A stretch of DNA of 64,000 bases, taken from contig JAHBUY010000001.1 of the NCBI GenBank assembly GCA_019637795.1, positions 889,001 to 953,000 on the forward strand. Direction: 5' to 3'. Positions 24,960 through 34,406 of this stretch are shown here, in pieces (within the stretch, counting starts at the first letter, position 1; each line of letters opens with the position of its first letter). The DNA comes from a bacterium. Lineage in GTDB: Bacteria; Desulfobacterota; Binatia; HRBIN30; CADEER01. The position numbers and the translations under genes were made by a program. The notes beneath the pieces are model-generated. The model saw nothing but the letters and a program-made list of their open reading frames with translations, ran no database searches and was not told the DNA's origin.

Positions 24960-27900
24960 GTGTTTCATCCGCTGGTCGCTGGCTGGTTCGACGAGACGTT
25001 CGCCGAGCCGACCGCCGTGCAGCGCGCCGGCTGGGCGCACATCGCGGCCGGGCGCGACACGCTGCTCGCGGCGCCGACCGGGTCGGGCAAGACGCTGGCG
25101 GCCTTCCTCGCCGCGCTCGACGACCTCGCCCGCCGCGCCCTCGCCGGCGCGCTCGAGGACCGCATCCACGTCGTCTACGTCTCGCCGCTCAAGGCGCTCG
25201 GCAACGACGTGCAGAAGAACCTGCAGGCGCCGCTGGCCGGCATCGCGGCGCGCGCCGCCGCCGCCGGCACCCCGCTGCCCGAGATCCGCGTCGCGGTGCG
25301 CACCGGCGACACCCCGGCCCGCGAGCGCCAACTGCAGGCGCGGCATCCGCCGCACATCCTCATCACCACCCCGGAATCGCTCTACATCCTGCTCACCGCC
25401 GCCGGCAGCCGAGCCCTGCTGCGCCAGGCCTCCACCCTGATCCTCGACGAGATCCATGCCGTCGCCGGCGACAAGCGCGGCGCCCACCTGGCGCTGTCGG
25501 TCGAGCGGCTCGACCGCCTGGTGGGCGGCGGCCTGCAGCGCATCGGGTTGTCGGCGACGCAGAAGCCGATCGCCGAGGTGGCGCGCCTGCTGGTCGGCAG
25601 CGGACGCGACGCACCCGACGGCGCGCCGCGCTGCGCGGTCGTCGATGCCGGCCACCGGCGCGACCTGCGGCTGCGCGTCGAGGTTCCCGATCAGGAGCTC
25701 GGCGCCATCGCCAGCCAGGAGCTGCGCGGCGCGGTATACGACCGCATCGCCGCGCTGGTGGGACAGCACCGCACGACGATCGTCTTCGTCAACACCCGCC
25801 GTCTGGTCGAGCGCGTCGCGCACGCGCTCGGCGAACGCCTCGGCGAGGCGCGGGTCGGCGCCCACCACGGCAGCATGTCGCGCCAGCAGCGGCTCGCCGT
25901 GGAATCGGGCCTGAAGAGCGGCGCGCTGCCGGTGGTGGTGGCCACCGGCTCGCTCGAGCTGGGGATCGACGTCGGCGCCGTCGACCTGGTCTGCGCCCTC
26001 GGCGCGCCGCGCTCGCTGGCGCAGCTCCTGCAGCGCGTCGGCCGCTCCGGCCACTCCATCGGCGCCGTGCCCGAGGGCGTGCTCTTCCCCTTCACCCGCG
26101 ACGAGCTGGTGCAGTGCGCCGCCGCGGTGCGTGCCGTCGAGGCCGGCGTCCTCGACGCCCTGACGATCCCCATTGGCAGCCGCGACGTGTTGGCGCAGCA
26201 ACTGGTGGCCACGGTCGCCAGCGAGGAGGAGATCGCGGTCGACGAGCTGTTCGCCCTGGCGCGACGCGCCCATCCGTACCGGGACCTGCCGCGCGCGACC
26301 TTCGACGCGGTGCTCGACATGCTCGCCGAGGGCGTGGCGACGCGGCGCGGGCGGCGCGCCAGCTACCTCCACCTCGACCGCGTCCACGCCATCGCCCGGC
26401 CGCGGCGCGGCGCCCGGCTCACCGCGATCACCGGCGGCGGCGCGATTCCGGACACCGCCGACTACGAGGTGGTCGAGGACGCCACCAACGCCCGCCTCGG
26501 CACGGTCAACGAGGACTTCGCCATCGAGAGCCTCGCCGGCGACGTCTTCCAGCTCGGCCACCACGCCTGGCGCATCCGCCGCGTCGAGGCCGGCCGGGTG
26601 CGCGTCGTCGACGCCACCGGCGCGACCCCGACCATGCCGTTCTGGCTCGGCGAGTCGCCGGCGCGCACCGCCGAGCTGTCGGCGGCGGTCGCCGACCTGC
26701 GGCGCGAGCTGGCGAGACGGGCCGGCGATGTCGACGCGGCAGCGCGCTGGGCGATGCGCGAGGCGCACGTCGACGCCGCCGGCGCCGAGCAGCTCGTCGC
26801 CTACCTGCGCGCCAGCGTCGCGGCGCTCGGCGCCGTGCCGACGCTGGACACCATCATCGCCGAGCGGTTCTTCGACGAAGCCGGCGGCATGCAGCTCGTC
26901 CTGCACGCGCCCTTCGGCGGCCGCATCAACCGCGCCTTCGGCCTGGCGCTGCGCAAGCGTTTCTGCCTGACGTTCGACTTCGAGCTGCAGGCGGCGGCGA
27001 CCGACGACGGCATCGTCATCTCGCTCGGCGAGCAGCACAGCTTCCCGCTCGAGACCGTCTTCGGCATGGTGCGCGCGCACCGCTTCCGCGACGATCTCGT
27101 CCAGGCGGCGCTGCAGGCGCCGATGTTCGGCACCCGCTGGCGCTGGAACGCCACCCGGGCGCTGGCGCTGCCGCGCGTCAGCGGCGGACGCCGCGTGCCG
27201 ATGCCGCTGCAGCGCATGCGCGCCGACGACCTCCTGGCCGCCGTCTTTCCCGCCCAGGCGGCCTGTGGCGACAACCACCCCGGCCCGATCGAGCCGCCGC
27301 CGCACCCGCTGGTCGACCAGACGATCGCCGACTGCCTCGACGAGGCGATGGACGCCGACGGCCTGCAGGCGGTGCTGGAGGGGATCGAGTCGGGCGCGAT
27401 CGGCACGCTGGCGGTGGAGAGCGCGGCGCCGTCGCCGCTGTCGCACGAGCTGCTCAACGCCAATCCCTACGCCTTCCTCGACGACGCGCCGCTGGAGGAG
27501 CGGCGGGCGCGCGCCGTGGCGCTGCGCCGCACCGATCCCGACCTCGCCGCCGGCGTCGGCGCGCTCGACGCGGCGGCGATCGCCGAGGTGCGGCACCAGG
27601 CCTGGCCGGCGCCGCGCGACGCCGAGGAGGTCCACGACGCGTTGCTGACGTTGGGGGTCCTGCCCGCCGCCGACGCCGCCGCCTGGCGGCACTGGCTCGA
27701 GTCGCTGCGGGCCGCGGGGCGCGTCGCGGTGATGACGGGCGCGTCCTACGCCGCCGCCGAGCGCGGCGCGCTGGTGCGGGACGCGTATGGCGACCGCCCG
27801 CTCTCCGAGCGCCTCGACGCGGTCCGCGCCATCGTCGGCGGCTGGATGGATTGTCTCGGACCGACGACGGCGGCGGCGCTGGCGCAGCGGCTCGGCTTCG

Positions 27901-29168
27901 ACCTCGCGACGGTCGAGGCGGCGCTCGAGCGGCTCGAGGCGGACGGCAACGTGCTGCGCGGTCGCTTCACCCCTGGCGCGCCGGGACCGGAGTGGTGCGC
28001 GCGCGGCCTCCTGGCACGCATCCACCGGCTGACCCTCAACCGCCTGCGGGCCGAGATCGAGGCGGTGGCGCCGGCCGACTTCATGCGCTTCCTGTTCGCC
28101 TGGCAGCACGCGGCGCCGCACGCGCGCCTGCGCGGCCGCGACGGCGTGCGACTGGCGATCGCGCAACTGCAGGGGCTGGAGCTGCCGGGCCCCGCCTGGG
28201 AGCGCGACGTGCTGCCGGCGCGCATCGAGGAGTACGACGCCGGCGATCTCGAACACCTCTGTCTCGCCGGCGAGGTCGTGTGGGGCCGACTGTCGCCGCC
28301 GACCACCGATGACGGCGCGCAGGACGCCGCCCCCGCGCGCCGCCGCCAGGCGCCGACCCGCAGCGCGCCGCTCGCCCTGGCGTTGCGCGCCGATCTCGGG
28401 GAACTGTTGGCGCCGCTCGACGACGAGGTCGCGGTGCTGAACGAGCGGACGCCGGTCGCCCAAGCGGTGTTCGCCCATCTGCGGAGCCGCGGCGCCTCCT
28501 TCCTCGCCGACATCGCGCGCGCGCTCGGGCGGCTGCCGAGCGAGGTCGAGGACGGTCTGTGGGAACTGGTCGCCGCCGGGCTGGTGACCGGCGACGGCAT
28601 CGCCGGCCTGCGCACCCTGCTGCTCCCGGAGCACGAGCGGCGGCCGCGCCGCGGCACCCACCTGCGGGCACTGGCGGGCGGCGGGACGCGCCGACTCATG
28701 CCGGTCGGCCGCTGGGCGCTGCTGCGCGAGCAGTCCGCGACGGACCGCGACCCACCGCAGCGAGCCGAGCGCGCCGCGCGCCGCCTGTTGCTGCGCTGGG
28801 GCGTCGTGTTCCGCGACCTGCTGGCACGCGAACGCGGCCTGCCAGCGTGGCGGGCGCTGCTCGCCGCGCTGCGCCGCCTGGAAGCGCGCGGTGAGATCCG
28901 CGGCGGGCGCTTCGTCGACGGCTTCGTCGGCGAGCAGTTCGCGCTGCCGGAGGCGCTGGACGCCCTGCGCAGCGTGCGCCGGCGGCGCGACGAGCAGGTG
29001 GTGGTGGTCGCCGCCGCCGACCCGCTCAACCTGGCCGGCATCGTCACCGCCGGCGCGCGCGTCTCGCCCTTCTCCGGTCTGGTGCTCGCCTATCGCGCCG
29101 GCGTGCCGGTGGAGATCGGCGAGCTCGGCAGCGTCCGCTCGCGGCTGCGGGCGAGCGCCGGTGGCTGA
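24960..29168 (+). CDS. lhr: Lhr-type DEAD/DEAH superfamily 2 helicase
   Basis: A 1402-residue DNA-repair helicase that translocates 3'-5' on single-stranded DNA. Helicase motifs in order: Q-type EPTAVQRAGW (about 17-25), Walker A APTGSGKT (38-45), TTPESLY, DEIH (163-166), GLSAT (about 195), ATGSLELGIDVGAVDLV and QLLQRVGRSGHS. After the core come the Lhr-specific winged-helix/beta-sheet region and a large C-terminal domain (DEAMDADGL, YAFLDDAPLEERRARAV). E. coli Lhr is about 1540 residues, so this is near full length. GTG start directly gives FHPLVAGWF, where the family begins. The C-terminal AlkZ-like tail is partly present (FMRFLFAWQHAAP). Confidence 0.93.
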   Translation: MFHPLVAGWFDETFAEPTAVQRAGWAHIAAGRDTLLAAPTGSGKTLAAFLAALDDLARRALAGALEDRIHVVYVSPLKALGNDVQKNLQAPLAGIAARAAAAGTPLPEIRVAVRTGDTPARERQLQARHPPHILITTPESLYILLTAAGSRALLRQASTLILDEIHAVAGDKRGAHLALSVERLDRLVGGGLQRIGLSATQKPIAEVARLLVGSGRDAPDGAPRCAVVDAGHRRDLRLRVEVPDQELGAIASQELRGAVYDRIAALVGQHRTTIVFVNTRRLVERVAHALGERLGEARVGAHHGSMSRQQRLAVESGLKSGALPVVVATGSLELGIDVGAVDLVCALGAPRSLAQLLQRVGRSGHSIGAVPEGVLFPFTRDELVQCAAAVRAVEAGVLDALTIPIGSRDVLAQQLVATVASEEEIAVDELFALARRAHPYRDLPRATFDAVLDMLAEGVATRRGRRASYLHLDRVHAIARPRRGARLTAITGGGAIPDTADYEVVEDATNARLGTVNEDFAIESLAGDVFQLGHHAWRIRRVEAGRVRVVDATGATPTMPFWLGESPARTAELSAAVADLRRELARRAGDVDAAARWAMREAHVDAAGAEQLVAYLRASVAALGAVPTLDTIIAERFFDEAGGMQLVLHAPFGGRINRAFGLALRKRFCLTFDFELQAAATDDGIVISLGEQHSFPLETVFGMVRAHRFRDDLVQAALQAPMFGTRWRWNATRALALPRVSGGRRVPMPLQRMRADDLLAAVFPAQAACGDNHPGPIEPPPHPLVDQTIADCLDEAMDADGLQAVLEGIESGAIGTLAVESAAPSPLSHELLNANPYAFLDDAPLEERRARAVALRRTDPDLAAGVGALDAAAIAEVRHQAWPAPRDAEEVHDALLTLGVLPAADAAAWRHWLESLRAAGRVAVMTGASYAAAERGALVRDAYGDRPLSERLDAVRAIVGGWMDCLGPTTAAALAQRLGFDLATVEAALERLEADGNVLRGRFTPGAPGPEWCARGLLARIHRLTLNRLRAEIEAVAPADFMRFLFAWQHAAPHARLRGRDGVRLAIAQLQGLELPGPAWERDVLPARIEEYDAGDLEHLCLAGEVVWGRLSPPTTDDGAQDAAPARRRQAPTRSAPLALALRADLGELLAPLDDEVAVLNERTPVAQAVFAHLRSRGASFLADIARALGRLPSEVEDGLWELVAAGLVTGDGIAGLRTLLLPEHERRPRRGTHLRALAGGGTRRLMPVGRWALLREQSATDRDPPQRAERAARRLLLRWGVVFRDLLARERGLPAWRALLAALRRLEARGEIRGGRFVDGFVGEQFALPEALDALRSVRRRRDEQVVVVAAADPLNLAGIVTAGARVSPFSGLVLAYRAGVPVEIGELGSVRSRLRASAGG

Positions 29169-29193
29169 GGCCGGCGCCGCGCCGCGCGCCGCG

Positions 29194-29598
29194 TCAGGCG
29201 GCCTGGCGAACCACGGCGCGGCCGGCGACGCGCTCGCGCAGCCAGGCGTTCACCCGGTCGCGCACCCACTCCGGCTCGATCCGCAGCACCTCGCAGATGC
29301 GCAGGAACGAGTACGGCCACTGGCCGTCGTCGGACCGCACCCAGCGCAGCGCCGCGTTGGCGCGGATGCGGTCGCGCCCGTCCGGCCGACGCCAGCGCAC
29401 GTCGGCGATCGCCTGCGCCAGCACCGCCGCCGCGAGGCGCACCTCCGGGGTCCAGTGCGACGCGCTCGGCAACTGCGCGGGCAGGATCTCGCCGCCCTGG
29501 ATCATGTCGCGCAGGACGCCGATCGACTCCTCGTCGCCCGTCCACGGACGCTGCGGCGGGTCGACGGTTTTGGGCATCTTCACGGTCACGACTGCCAT
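29194..29598 (-). CDS. small conserved-looking protein, function unknown
   Basis: A 134-residue soluble basic protein with no signal peptide. The N-terminal part carries [19 protein letters not shown]. The C-terminal half ([62 protein letters not shown]) is a compact helical domain whose last two helices resemble a helix-turn-helix ([16 protein letters not shown]). GGGAG lies eight bases before the chosen ATG, better placed than the ATG seven codons upstream. I do not recognise the family. A DNA-binding role is possible but unproved. Converges on the helicase gene and diverges from the LOG gene. Confidence 0.7.
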   Translation of the reverse strand: MAVVTVKMPKTVDPPQRPWTGDEESIGVLRDMIQGGEILPAQLPSASHWTPEVRLAAAVLAQAIADVRWRRPDGRDRIRANAALRWVRSDDGQWPYSFLRICEVLRIEPEWVRDRVNAWLRERVAGRAVVRQAA

Positions 29599-29768
29599 TG
29601 CTCGTTCTCCCTTCGCCATGGGGCGATGCCCATCACCAAGTTCCGTGCCGTGTCAGGTGCATGGCGCATTGCGAACGGTTATGGCGTGCTGACCACCACG
29701 TCGGACGGCTCGCGCTCGCGGCGGGCTGTCACCGGAATTCTGCTTTCAAACCGAGCGTCACTTTTTTG

Positions 29769-30365
29769 ATGGCCGACGTCCGACTGCGCAGAGTCTGTGT
29801 CTTCTGCGGCTCCAGCCCCGGAAACTCGCCGGAATTCGCCCGCGCGGCCGAACGCCTCGGCCGAGCGCTGGCGGAGGCCGGAATCGGGCTCGTCTACGGG
29901 GGCGCCAGCGTCGGCCTCATGGGCCGGCTCGCCGACAGCGCCCTGGCAGCCGGCGGCGAGGTCGTCGGCGTCATCCCCCGCGCCCTGGTGGACCGCGAGG
30001 TGGCGCATCACGGGCTCGCCGACCTGCGGGTCGTCGGCTCGATGCACGAACGCAAGGCCCTGATGGCCGACCTGGCCGACGGCTTCGTCGCCCTGCCGGG
30101 CGGCCTCGGCACCCTCGACGAGCTGTTCGAGATCCTCACCTGGGCCCAACTCGCCCTGCACGCCAAGCCAGTCGGGCTGCTCGACGTCGACGGTTACTTC
30201 GCCCCCCTGCTCGCCTTCCTCGACAGCGCCGTCGCCGCCCGCTTCCTGGCCCCGGCCCACCGGGCGATGCTGCTGGTGGCCGACGACCCCGCGGCGCTGC
30301 TCACCGCGTTCCGCGGCTACACTCCACCGCCCCCCTTCAAATGGATCGACCGGCCGCAGCGGTAG
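29769..30365 (+). CDS. LOG-family nucleotide phosphoribohydrolase (cytokinin-activating type)
   Basis: A 198-residue Rossmann-fold enzyme with the LOG signature [16 protein letters not shown] (PGGxGTxxE, about residues 113-120). The preceding elements are also present: [13 protein letters not shown] at the N-terminus, [15 protein letters not shown] and MHERKALM. Family members hydrolyse nucleoside 5'-monophosphates at the N-glycosidic bond, including cytokinin ribotides; bacterial members may instead be AMP or pyrimidine nucleotidases. The ATG comes directly after a TTTTTT run and has no clear Shine-Dalgarno, so it may be a weakly translated or leaderless start. The annotated chain matches the family length. 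Confidence 0.92.
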   Translation: MADVRLRRVCVFCGSSPGNSPEFARAAERLGRALAEAGIGLVYGGASVGLMGRLADSALAAGGEVVGVIPRALVDREVAHHGLADLRVVGSMHERKALMADLADGFVALPGGLGTLDELFEILTWAQLALHAKPVGLLDVDGYFAPLLAFLDSAVAARFLAPAHRAMLLVADDPAALLTAFRGYTPPPPFKWIDRPQR

Positions 30366-30473
30366 CGCCGGCCTGGTTCGACCGGCGCGGCGACGGCGGC
30401 GCGGCGCGCACGGCATCCAGGCCACCCGTCTGGCGATTGCTCCTCCGATCGACCTGAGATAAGGCGACGCGCC

Positions 30474-31286
30474 GTGAGACGCTGCCGACTCCTTCTCATC
30501 GCTGCCCTCGTCGCCGCCGGGGCATTGCCCGCGGCAGCGCAGGAGCATCTGCGCCTGGCAACCACCACCAGCACCGAGAGCTCGGGACTCCTCGGCTATC
30601 TGCTGCCGGCGTTCGAGCAGGCGTTCCACCTCCAGGTCGACGTCGTCGCCGTCGGCTCCGGGCAGGCGCTGACGCTGGCGGAAAACGGTGATGTCGACGT
30701 CGTCCTCGCGCACGCGCCAGCGCTCGAGGAGGCATTCGTCGCCAACGGCTTCGGCGTCAACCGCCGCGGCGTGATGTACAACGACTTCGTCATCGTCGGC
30801 CCGCCGGACGATCCCGCCGGCATCAGGGGAACGGCGGCCGCCGACGCCTTGAAGACACTGGCGGCGAAGCAGGCGACGTTTCTCTCGCGCGGCGACGAGT
30901 CCGGAACCCACATCAAGGAGAAGGAGCTGTGGACGGCGGCCGGCATGGCGCCGAGCGGCGCCTGGTACCGGCGCGCCGGCGTCGGCATGGGCCAGTTGCT
31001 GCAGATGGCCGACGAATTGCGCGCCTACACGCTCACCGACCGCGGCACCTACCTGTCGCGCAAGCAGAAGGGCGACCTGGCGATCCTGGTCGAGAAGGAG
31101 CCGGTGCTCTTCAACCCCTACTCGCTGATCGCCACCAACCCGGCGCGCCATCGCACCGTCAAGTACATCGCCGCGATGGCGCTGATCGCCTGGATGACCT
31201 CGCCCGAGGGCCAGCAGCGCATCGCCGCGTTCCAGATCGACGGCCAGTCGTTGTTCATCCCCACCGCAGTGCCCAGCGCGCCTTGA
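30474..31286 (+). CDS. tupA: tungstate ABC transporter substrate-binding protein
   Basis: A 270-residue periplasmic binding protein. The signal peptide (LLLIAALVAAGALPAAAQ) is followed by the TupA-type opening LRLATTTSTESSGLLGYLLPAFE, where TTTS contributes to oxyanion binding. GSGQALTLAENGDVDVVLAHAP and FLSRGDESGTHIKEKELW are further family landmarks. TupA binds tungstate with higher affinity than molybdate. GTG start with AAGG upstream. First gene of a three-gene importer with the permease and ATPase immediately downstream on the same strand. Supplies tungsten or molybdenum for pterin enzymes. Confidence 0.9.
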   Translation: MRRCRLLLIAALVAAGALPAAAQEHLRLATTTSTESSGLLGYLLPAFEQAFHLQVDVVAVGSGQALTLAENGDVDVVLAHAPALEEAFVANGFGVNRRGVMYNDFVIVGPPDDPAGIRGTAAADALKTLAAKQATFLSRGDESGTHIKEKELWTAAGMAPSGAWYRRAGVGMGQLLQMADELRAYTLTDRGTYLSRKQKGDLAILVEKEPVLFNPYSLIATNPARHRTVKYIAAMALIAWMTSPEGQQRIAAFQIDGQSLFIPTAVPSAP

Positions 31287-31319
31287 CGGCGACGCCGGCG
31301 CCCTCCACAGGTCGCTGGC

Positions 31320-32006
31320 ATGGGATTCGGCGAGGCGCTGACGACGGCGTTGCACCTGCTGGCGACGCGCGATCCGCACGTCGTCGCCGCGGTCACCGTG
31401 TCGCTCCAGGTGGCGCTGCTGGCGACCCTGTTCGCGACCCTGCTCGGCGCGCCGCTCGGCTTCGCCGTCGGCAGCGGACGATTCCGCGGCCGGCGCGTCG
31501 TCGAGGTCGCGCTCAACACCGCCACCGCCCTGCCGACCGTGGTGGTGGGCCTGCTCGTCTACGCCCTGCTGTCGCGCCGCGGTCCGCTCGGCGACTGGGG
31601 GCTGCTGTACACGCGCAGCGCCATGGTGCTCGGCGAAACCGTGCTGGTCGCGCCGCTGATGGCGGCGCTGACCATGGCGCTGGTCAGCGGCGCCGACCCG
31701 CGCATCCACGAGACGGCGCTGACCCTGGGCGCGTCGCGCCTCGGCGCCGCCTGGGCGGTGCTGCGCGAGCTGCGGCGCGGCGCGCTGGCCGCCGTCGCCA
31801 CCGGCTTCGGCCGCCTGATTTCCGAGCTCGGGGTCGCGCTCATGCTCGGCGGCAACATCGAGAACGCCACCCGCACCATGACGACGGCGATCGCGTTGGA
31901 AACCGGCAAGGGCGAGCTCGCGCTGGCGCTGGCCCTCGGCTTCATCCTGCTCGGCGTGGCGCTGCTGGTGAACGCGGGCGCGGCGCTGGTGACCGCGACG
32001 CGATGA
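31320..32006 (+). CDS. tupB: tungstate ABC transporter permease
   Basis: A 228-residue inner-membrane permease with six hydrophobic helices. The ABC permease EAA-type loop is visible as IHETALTLGASRLGAAWAVL followed by FGRLISELGVALMLGGNI. The segment NTATALPTVVVGLLVYALLSRRGPLG is typical of TupB. It starts 33 bp after the binding-protein stop and overlaps the ATPase start (ATGA), so the three genes form an operon. Confidence 0.92.
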   Translation: MGFGEALTTALHLLATRDPHVVAAVTVSLQVALLATLFATLLGAPLGFAVGSGRFRGRRVVEVALNTATALPTVVVGLLVYALLSRRGPLGDWGLLYTRSAMVLGETVLVAPLMAALTMALVSGADPRIHETALTLGASRLGAAWAVLRELRRGALAAVATGFGRLISELGVALMLGGNIENATRTMTTAIALETGKGELALALALGFILLGVALLVNAGAALVTATR

Positions 32007-33004
32007 CGCCGCCGCTCTACGCGCTGCGCGCCGTCAGCGTCGAGCGCGACGGGCGCGCCATCCTGGCCCTGCCGGAGTTGGCGATCGCCGCCGGCGCGAT
32101 CACCGCCGTGGTCGGCCCCAACGGCGCCGGCAAGTCGACCCTGCTCCGGCTGCTCGCCTTTCTCATCGCCCCCACCCGCGGCGCGGTGTTCTTCGCCGGC
32201 CAGGCGGTCGGCGCCCGCCCCGCCGCGCTGGCGGCGCTGCGCCGCCGCGTCACCTACGTCGGCGCCTCGCCCTACCTGTTCCACGGCAGCGTCGGCCACA
32301 ATGTCGCCTTCGGCCTGCGCGCCCGCGGCCGGCGCGATCCCGCCGCGGTGCGGCGGGCGCTCGATGCCGTCGGCGCCGCGGCACTGCTCGAACGCGCCGC
32401 GCATACGCTGTCGAGCGGCGAGGCGCAGCGCGTCGCGCTCGCCCGCGCCCTCGCCTGCGCGCCGCAGGTGCTGCTCTTCGACGAGCCCACCGCCACCGTC
32501 GACCGCGCCAGCGTGCCGCTGATCGAATCGGCGCTGGCGCGCCTGCCCGCCGCCGGCTGCACCGTGATGCTCGCCACCCACGACGCCGACCAGGCGCGCC
32601 GGCTCGCGGCATCGGTGGTCGCGCTCGACGCCGGGCGCCTCGCTCCGACGCCGGTGGTCACCGTGCTGCGCGGCACCGCGGTGCGCGACGGCGAGCGCTG
32701 GCTCTTCGATGCCGCCGGGCTGCGGCTCGAATTGCCGGCCGAGGCGCACCCACCGGCGGTGGCGATCGATGCCGACGACCTCATCGTCTCGCTGGCGCCG
32801 ATCGCCTCCAGCGCGCGCAACCAGTTGCGCGGCCGGGTCACCGCCATCGACGCCGATCCCGGCGGCGTGCTGCTCACCATCGACTGCGGCCAGCCGCTGC
32901 GGGCGCGCATCACCGAGCAATCGCGGCGCGCGCTCGGGCTGGCGATCGGCAGCGCGGTGTTCGTCATCTTCAAGGCCCACGCCGTGCACCCGCTGCGCCA
33001 GTGA
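32003..33004 (+). CDS. tupC: tungstate ABC transporter ATPase with C-terminal TOBE domain
   Basis: A 333-residue ATPase. Walker A is GPNGAGKST (about 37-45), the signature LSSGEAQRVALARAL (about 136) and Walker B VLLFDEPTATVD; the H-loop His is in LATHDADQA. A C-terminal TOBE/Mop-like beta domain (RNQLRGRVTAIDAD...FVIFKAHAV, about 270-328) resembles the molybdate-sensing domain of ModC, which in known importers binds oxyanion and inhibits transport. Overlaps the permease stop by four bases. Coupling energy for oxyanion import is its role. Confidence 0.92.
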   Translation: MTPPLYALRAVSVERDGRAILALPELAIAAGAITAVVGPNGAGKSTLLRLLAFLIAPTRGAVFFAGQAVGARPAALAALRRRVTYVGASPYLFHGSVGHNVAFGLRARGRRDPAAVRRALDAVGAAALLERAAHTLSSGEAQRVALARALACAPQVLLFDEPTATVDRASVPLIESALARLPAAGCTVMLATHDADQARRLAASVVALDAGRLAPTPVVTVLRGTAVRDGERWLFDAAGLRLELPAEAHPPAVAIDADDLIVSLAPIASSARNQLRGRVTAIDADPGGVLLTIDCGQPLRARITEQSRRALGLAIGSAVFVIFKAHAVHPLRQ

Positions 33005-33066
33005 CGGCCCGCCGGGCGCGGCGAGCGGCCACCCTGGGGTCGCCCGCGGGCGTCGCGTCCGCGTCC

Positions 33067-33094
33067 TTGTCCTTCCCGGCGGCTTGGGTAATAA
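33067..33094 (+). promoter_or_regulatory. possible promoter of the superoxide dismutase gene
   Basis: TTGTCC (4/6) and TAATAA (3/6) are 16 bp apart in a locally AT-richer patch, 45 bp before the start codon. Weak support. Confidence 0.25.
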
Positions 33095-33138
33095 AGCCGG
33101 TCGTTCCGGACGGCAGACCTTCGCGAAGGGGGACGATC

Positions 33139-33669
33139 ATGCAGCGCGCAGCACGGTGGACCGTAGTGGCGATCGCCGCAGTGGGACTCGCGGCGCCGGC
33201 GATGGGGCAGGAAACCGGGCGTGGCACCTTCATCAACGCCGAGGGCAAGAACGTCGGCACGCTGACCGTGGAGCACATGCCGAGCGGCACGATGTTCCTG
33301 CTCAAGCTGCACGACCTGCCTCCGGGGGTGCACGGCATGCACATCCACTCCGTCGGCAAGTGCATGCCGCCGACGTTCGACTCCGCCGGGCCGCACTTCA
33401 ATCCCGCCGGCCACCAGCACGGCAAGGAGAACCCGAAGGGTCCGCACGCCGGCGATCTCGACAACATCACCATCCCGGCCGACGGCAAGCTCGAGCTCCA
33501 GGTCGACCTGCCCGGCGTCGCCCTGCGCGGCGCGGGCGGGCTGCTCGACGAGGACGGCGCGTCGATCGTCATCCACGCCAACCCCGACGACTACAAGACC
33601 GATCCCTCGGGGAACTCCGGCGCGCGCATCGCCTGCGCGCCGATCACCCTCGACGAGCGGGAGGAGTGA
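33139..33669 (+). CDS. sodC: Cu/Zn superoxide dismutase, secreted
   Basis: A 176-residue periplasmic enzyme that disproportionates superoxide. The signal peptide ends at about residue 24 (LAAPAMGQE). All metal ligands are in place: Cu site GMHIH and GPHFNP, bridging/Zn site HGKENPKGPHAGD, and the last Cu His in IVIHANPDD. The disulfide pair is SVGKC and RIACAPI. The electrostatic-loop Arg near the C-terminus (SGARIAC) is also kept. AAGGGGGA precedes the ATG. Stands between the tungstate importer and a DsbA-like gene on the same strand. Confidence 0.93.
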   Translation: MQRAARWTVVAIAAVGLAAPAMGQETGRGTFINAEGKNVGTLTVEHMPSGTMFLLKLHDLPPGVHGMHIHSVGKCMPPTFDSAGPHFNPAGHQHGKENPKGPHAGDLDNITIPADGKLELQVDLPGVALRGAGGLLDEDGASIVIHANPDDYKTDPSGNSGARIACAPITLDEREE

Positions 33670-33696
33670 GCGCCACGCGACGGGGGCGGCCCCGCC

Positions 33697-34305
33697 GTGC
33701 TGCGCCTGATCGCGTATTCCGATTACCTGTGTCCGTGGTGTTTCAACGCCGCCGCGCGGCTGCGGCGGCTGGAGGACGAGCTCGCGGGCGGGCTCGCCGT
33801 CACCTGGCGCAGCTTCCTGCTGCGGCCGCAGCCGGACCCGCGGCGCACCCTGGAGAAGTTCCGCGCCTACACGCAGTCGTGGCTGCGCGCCGCCGCTGAC
33901 CCCGACGGCGGCACCTTCTCGGTCTGGCGCACCGACGCCGGCCCGCCGTCGCACAGCATCCCGCCGCACCTGATCGCCAAAGCGGCGGCGCGGCTCGGCG
34001 ATGAAGCCTTCGCCCGCGTGCACGAGGCGCTGCTGCGCGCCTACTTCACCGACAACCGCGACATCACCGACGCCGCGACCCTGCGCGCCATCTGGAACGA
34101 ATGCGCGCTGCCCGCGGCGGCCTTCGACGCCAGCGCCGACCCGGCCCTGCTGCGCCAGGTGCTCGCCGAGCACGAGGAGGCGATCGAGCGCGGGATCACC
34201 GGCGTGCCCGCCGTCTGCGTCGACGGCACCGATCTGATGGTGATCGGCGCCCAGCCCCTGGAGACCTATCGCCGCTGGGTCCACCGCCTGCTGGCGGCGC
34301 GCTGA
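33697..34305 (+). CDS. DsbA-family oxidoreductase / FrnE-like
   Basis: A 202-residue cytosolic thioredoxin-fold protein without signal peptide. It begins MLRLIAYSDYLCPWCFNAA, where the CPWC pair sits after the first beta strand. The inserted helical domain (PSHSIPPHLIAKAAARLGDEAF, ALLRAYFTDNRDI) and the terminal EEAIERGITGVPAVCVDG with a cis-Pro match the FrnE/2-hydroxychromene-2-carboxylate isomerase branch. With CxxC retained, a redox role is favoured over an isomerase. GTG start. Same direction as superoxide dismutase, 27 bp downstream. Confidence 0.87.
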   Translation: MLRLIAYSDYLCPWCFNAAARLRRLEDELAGGLAVTWRSFLLRPQPDPRRTLEKFRAYTQSWLRAAADPDGGTFSVWRTDAGPPSHSIPPHLIAKAAARLGDEAFARVHEALLRAYFTDNRDITDAATLRAIWNECALPAAAFDASADPALLRQVLAEHEEAIERGITGVPAVCVDGTDLMVIGAQPLETYRRWVHRLLAAR

Positions 34306-34406
34306 CTCCGGTCGCTGCTCGCCGAGGGCAGGCGCGCCGCCGCGCGTTGCCCTCCGCCACCCGCCCTCGGTGGTTTGTGAGCGGCGGCCCGTGCTATCCG
34401 GCCGAC

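Noticed and set aside
24471..28661. Long minus-strand frame opposite the helicase
   Set aside because: Only the last 138 codons (24471-24884) look like a gene with a signal peptide; the remainder mirrors the helicase.
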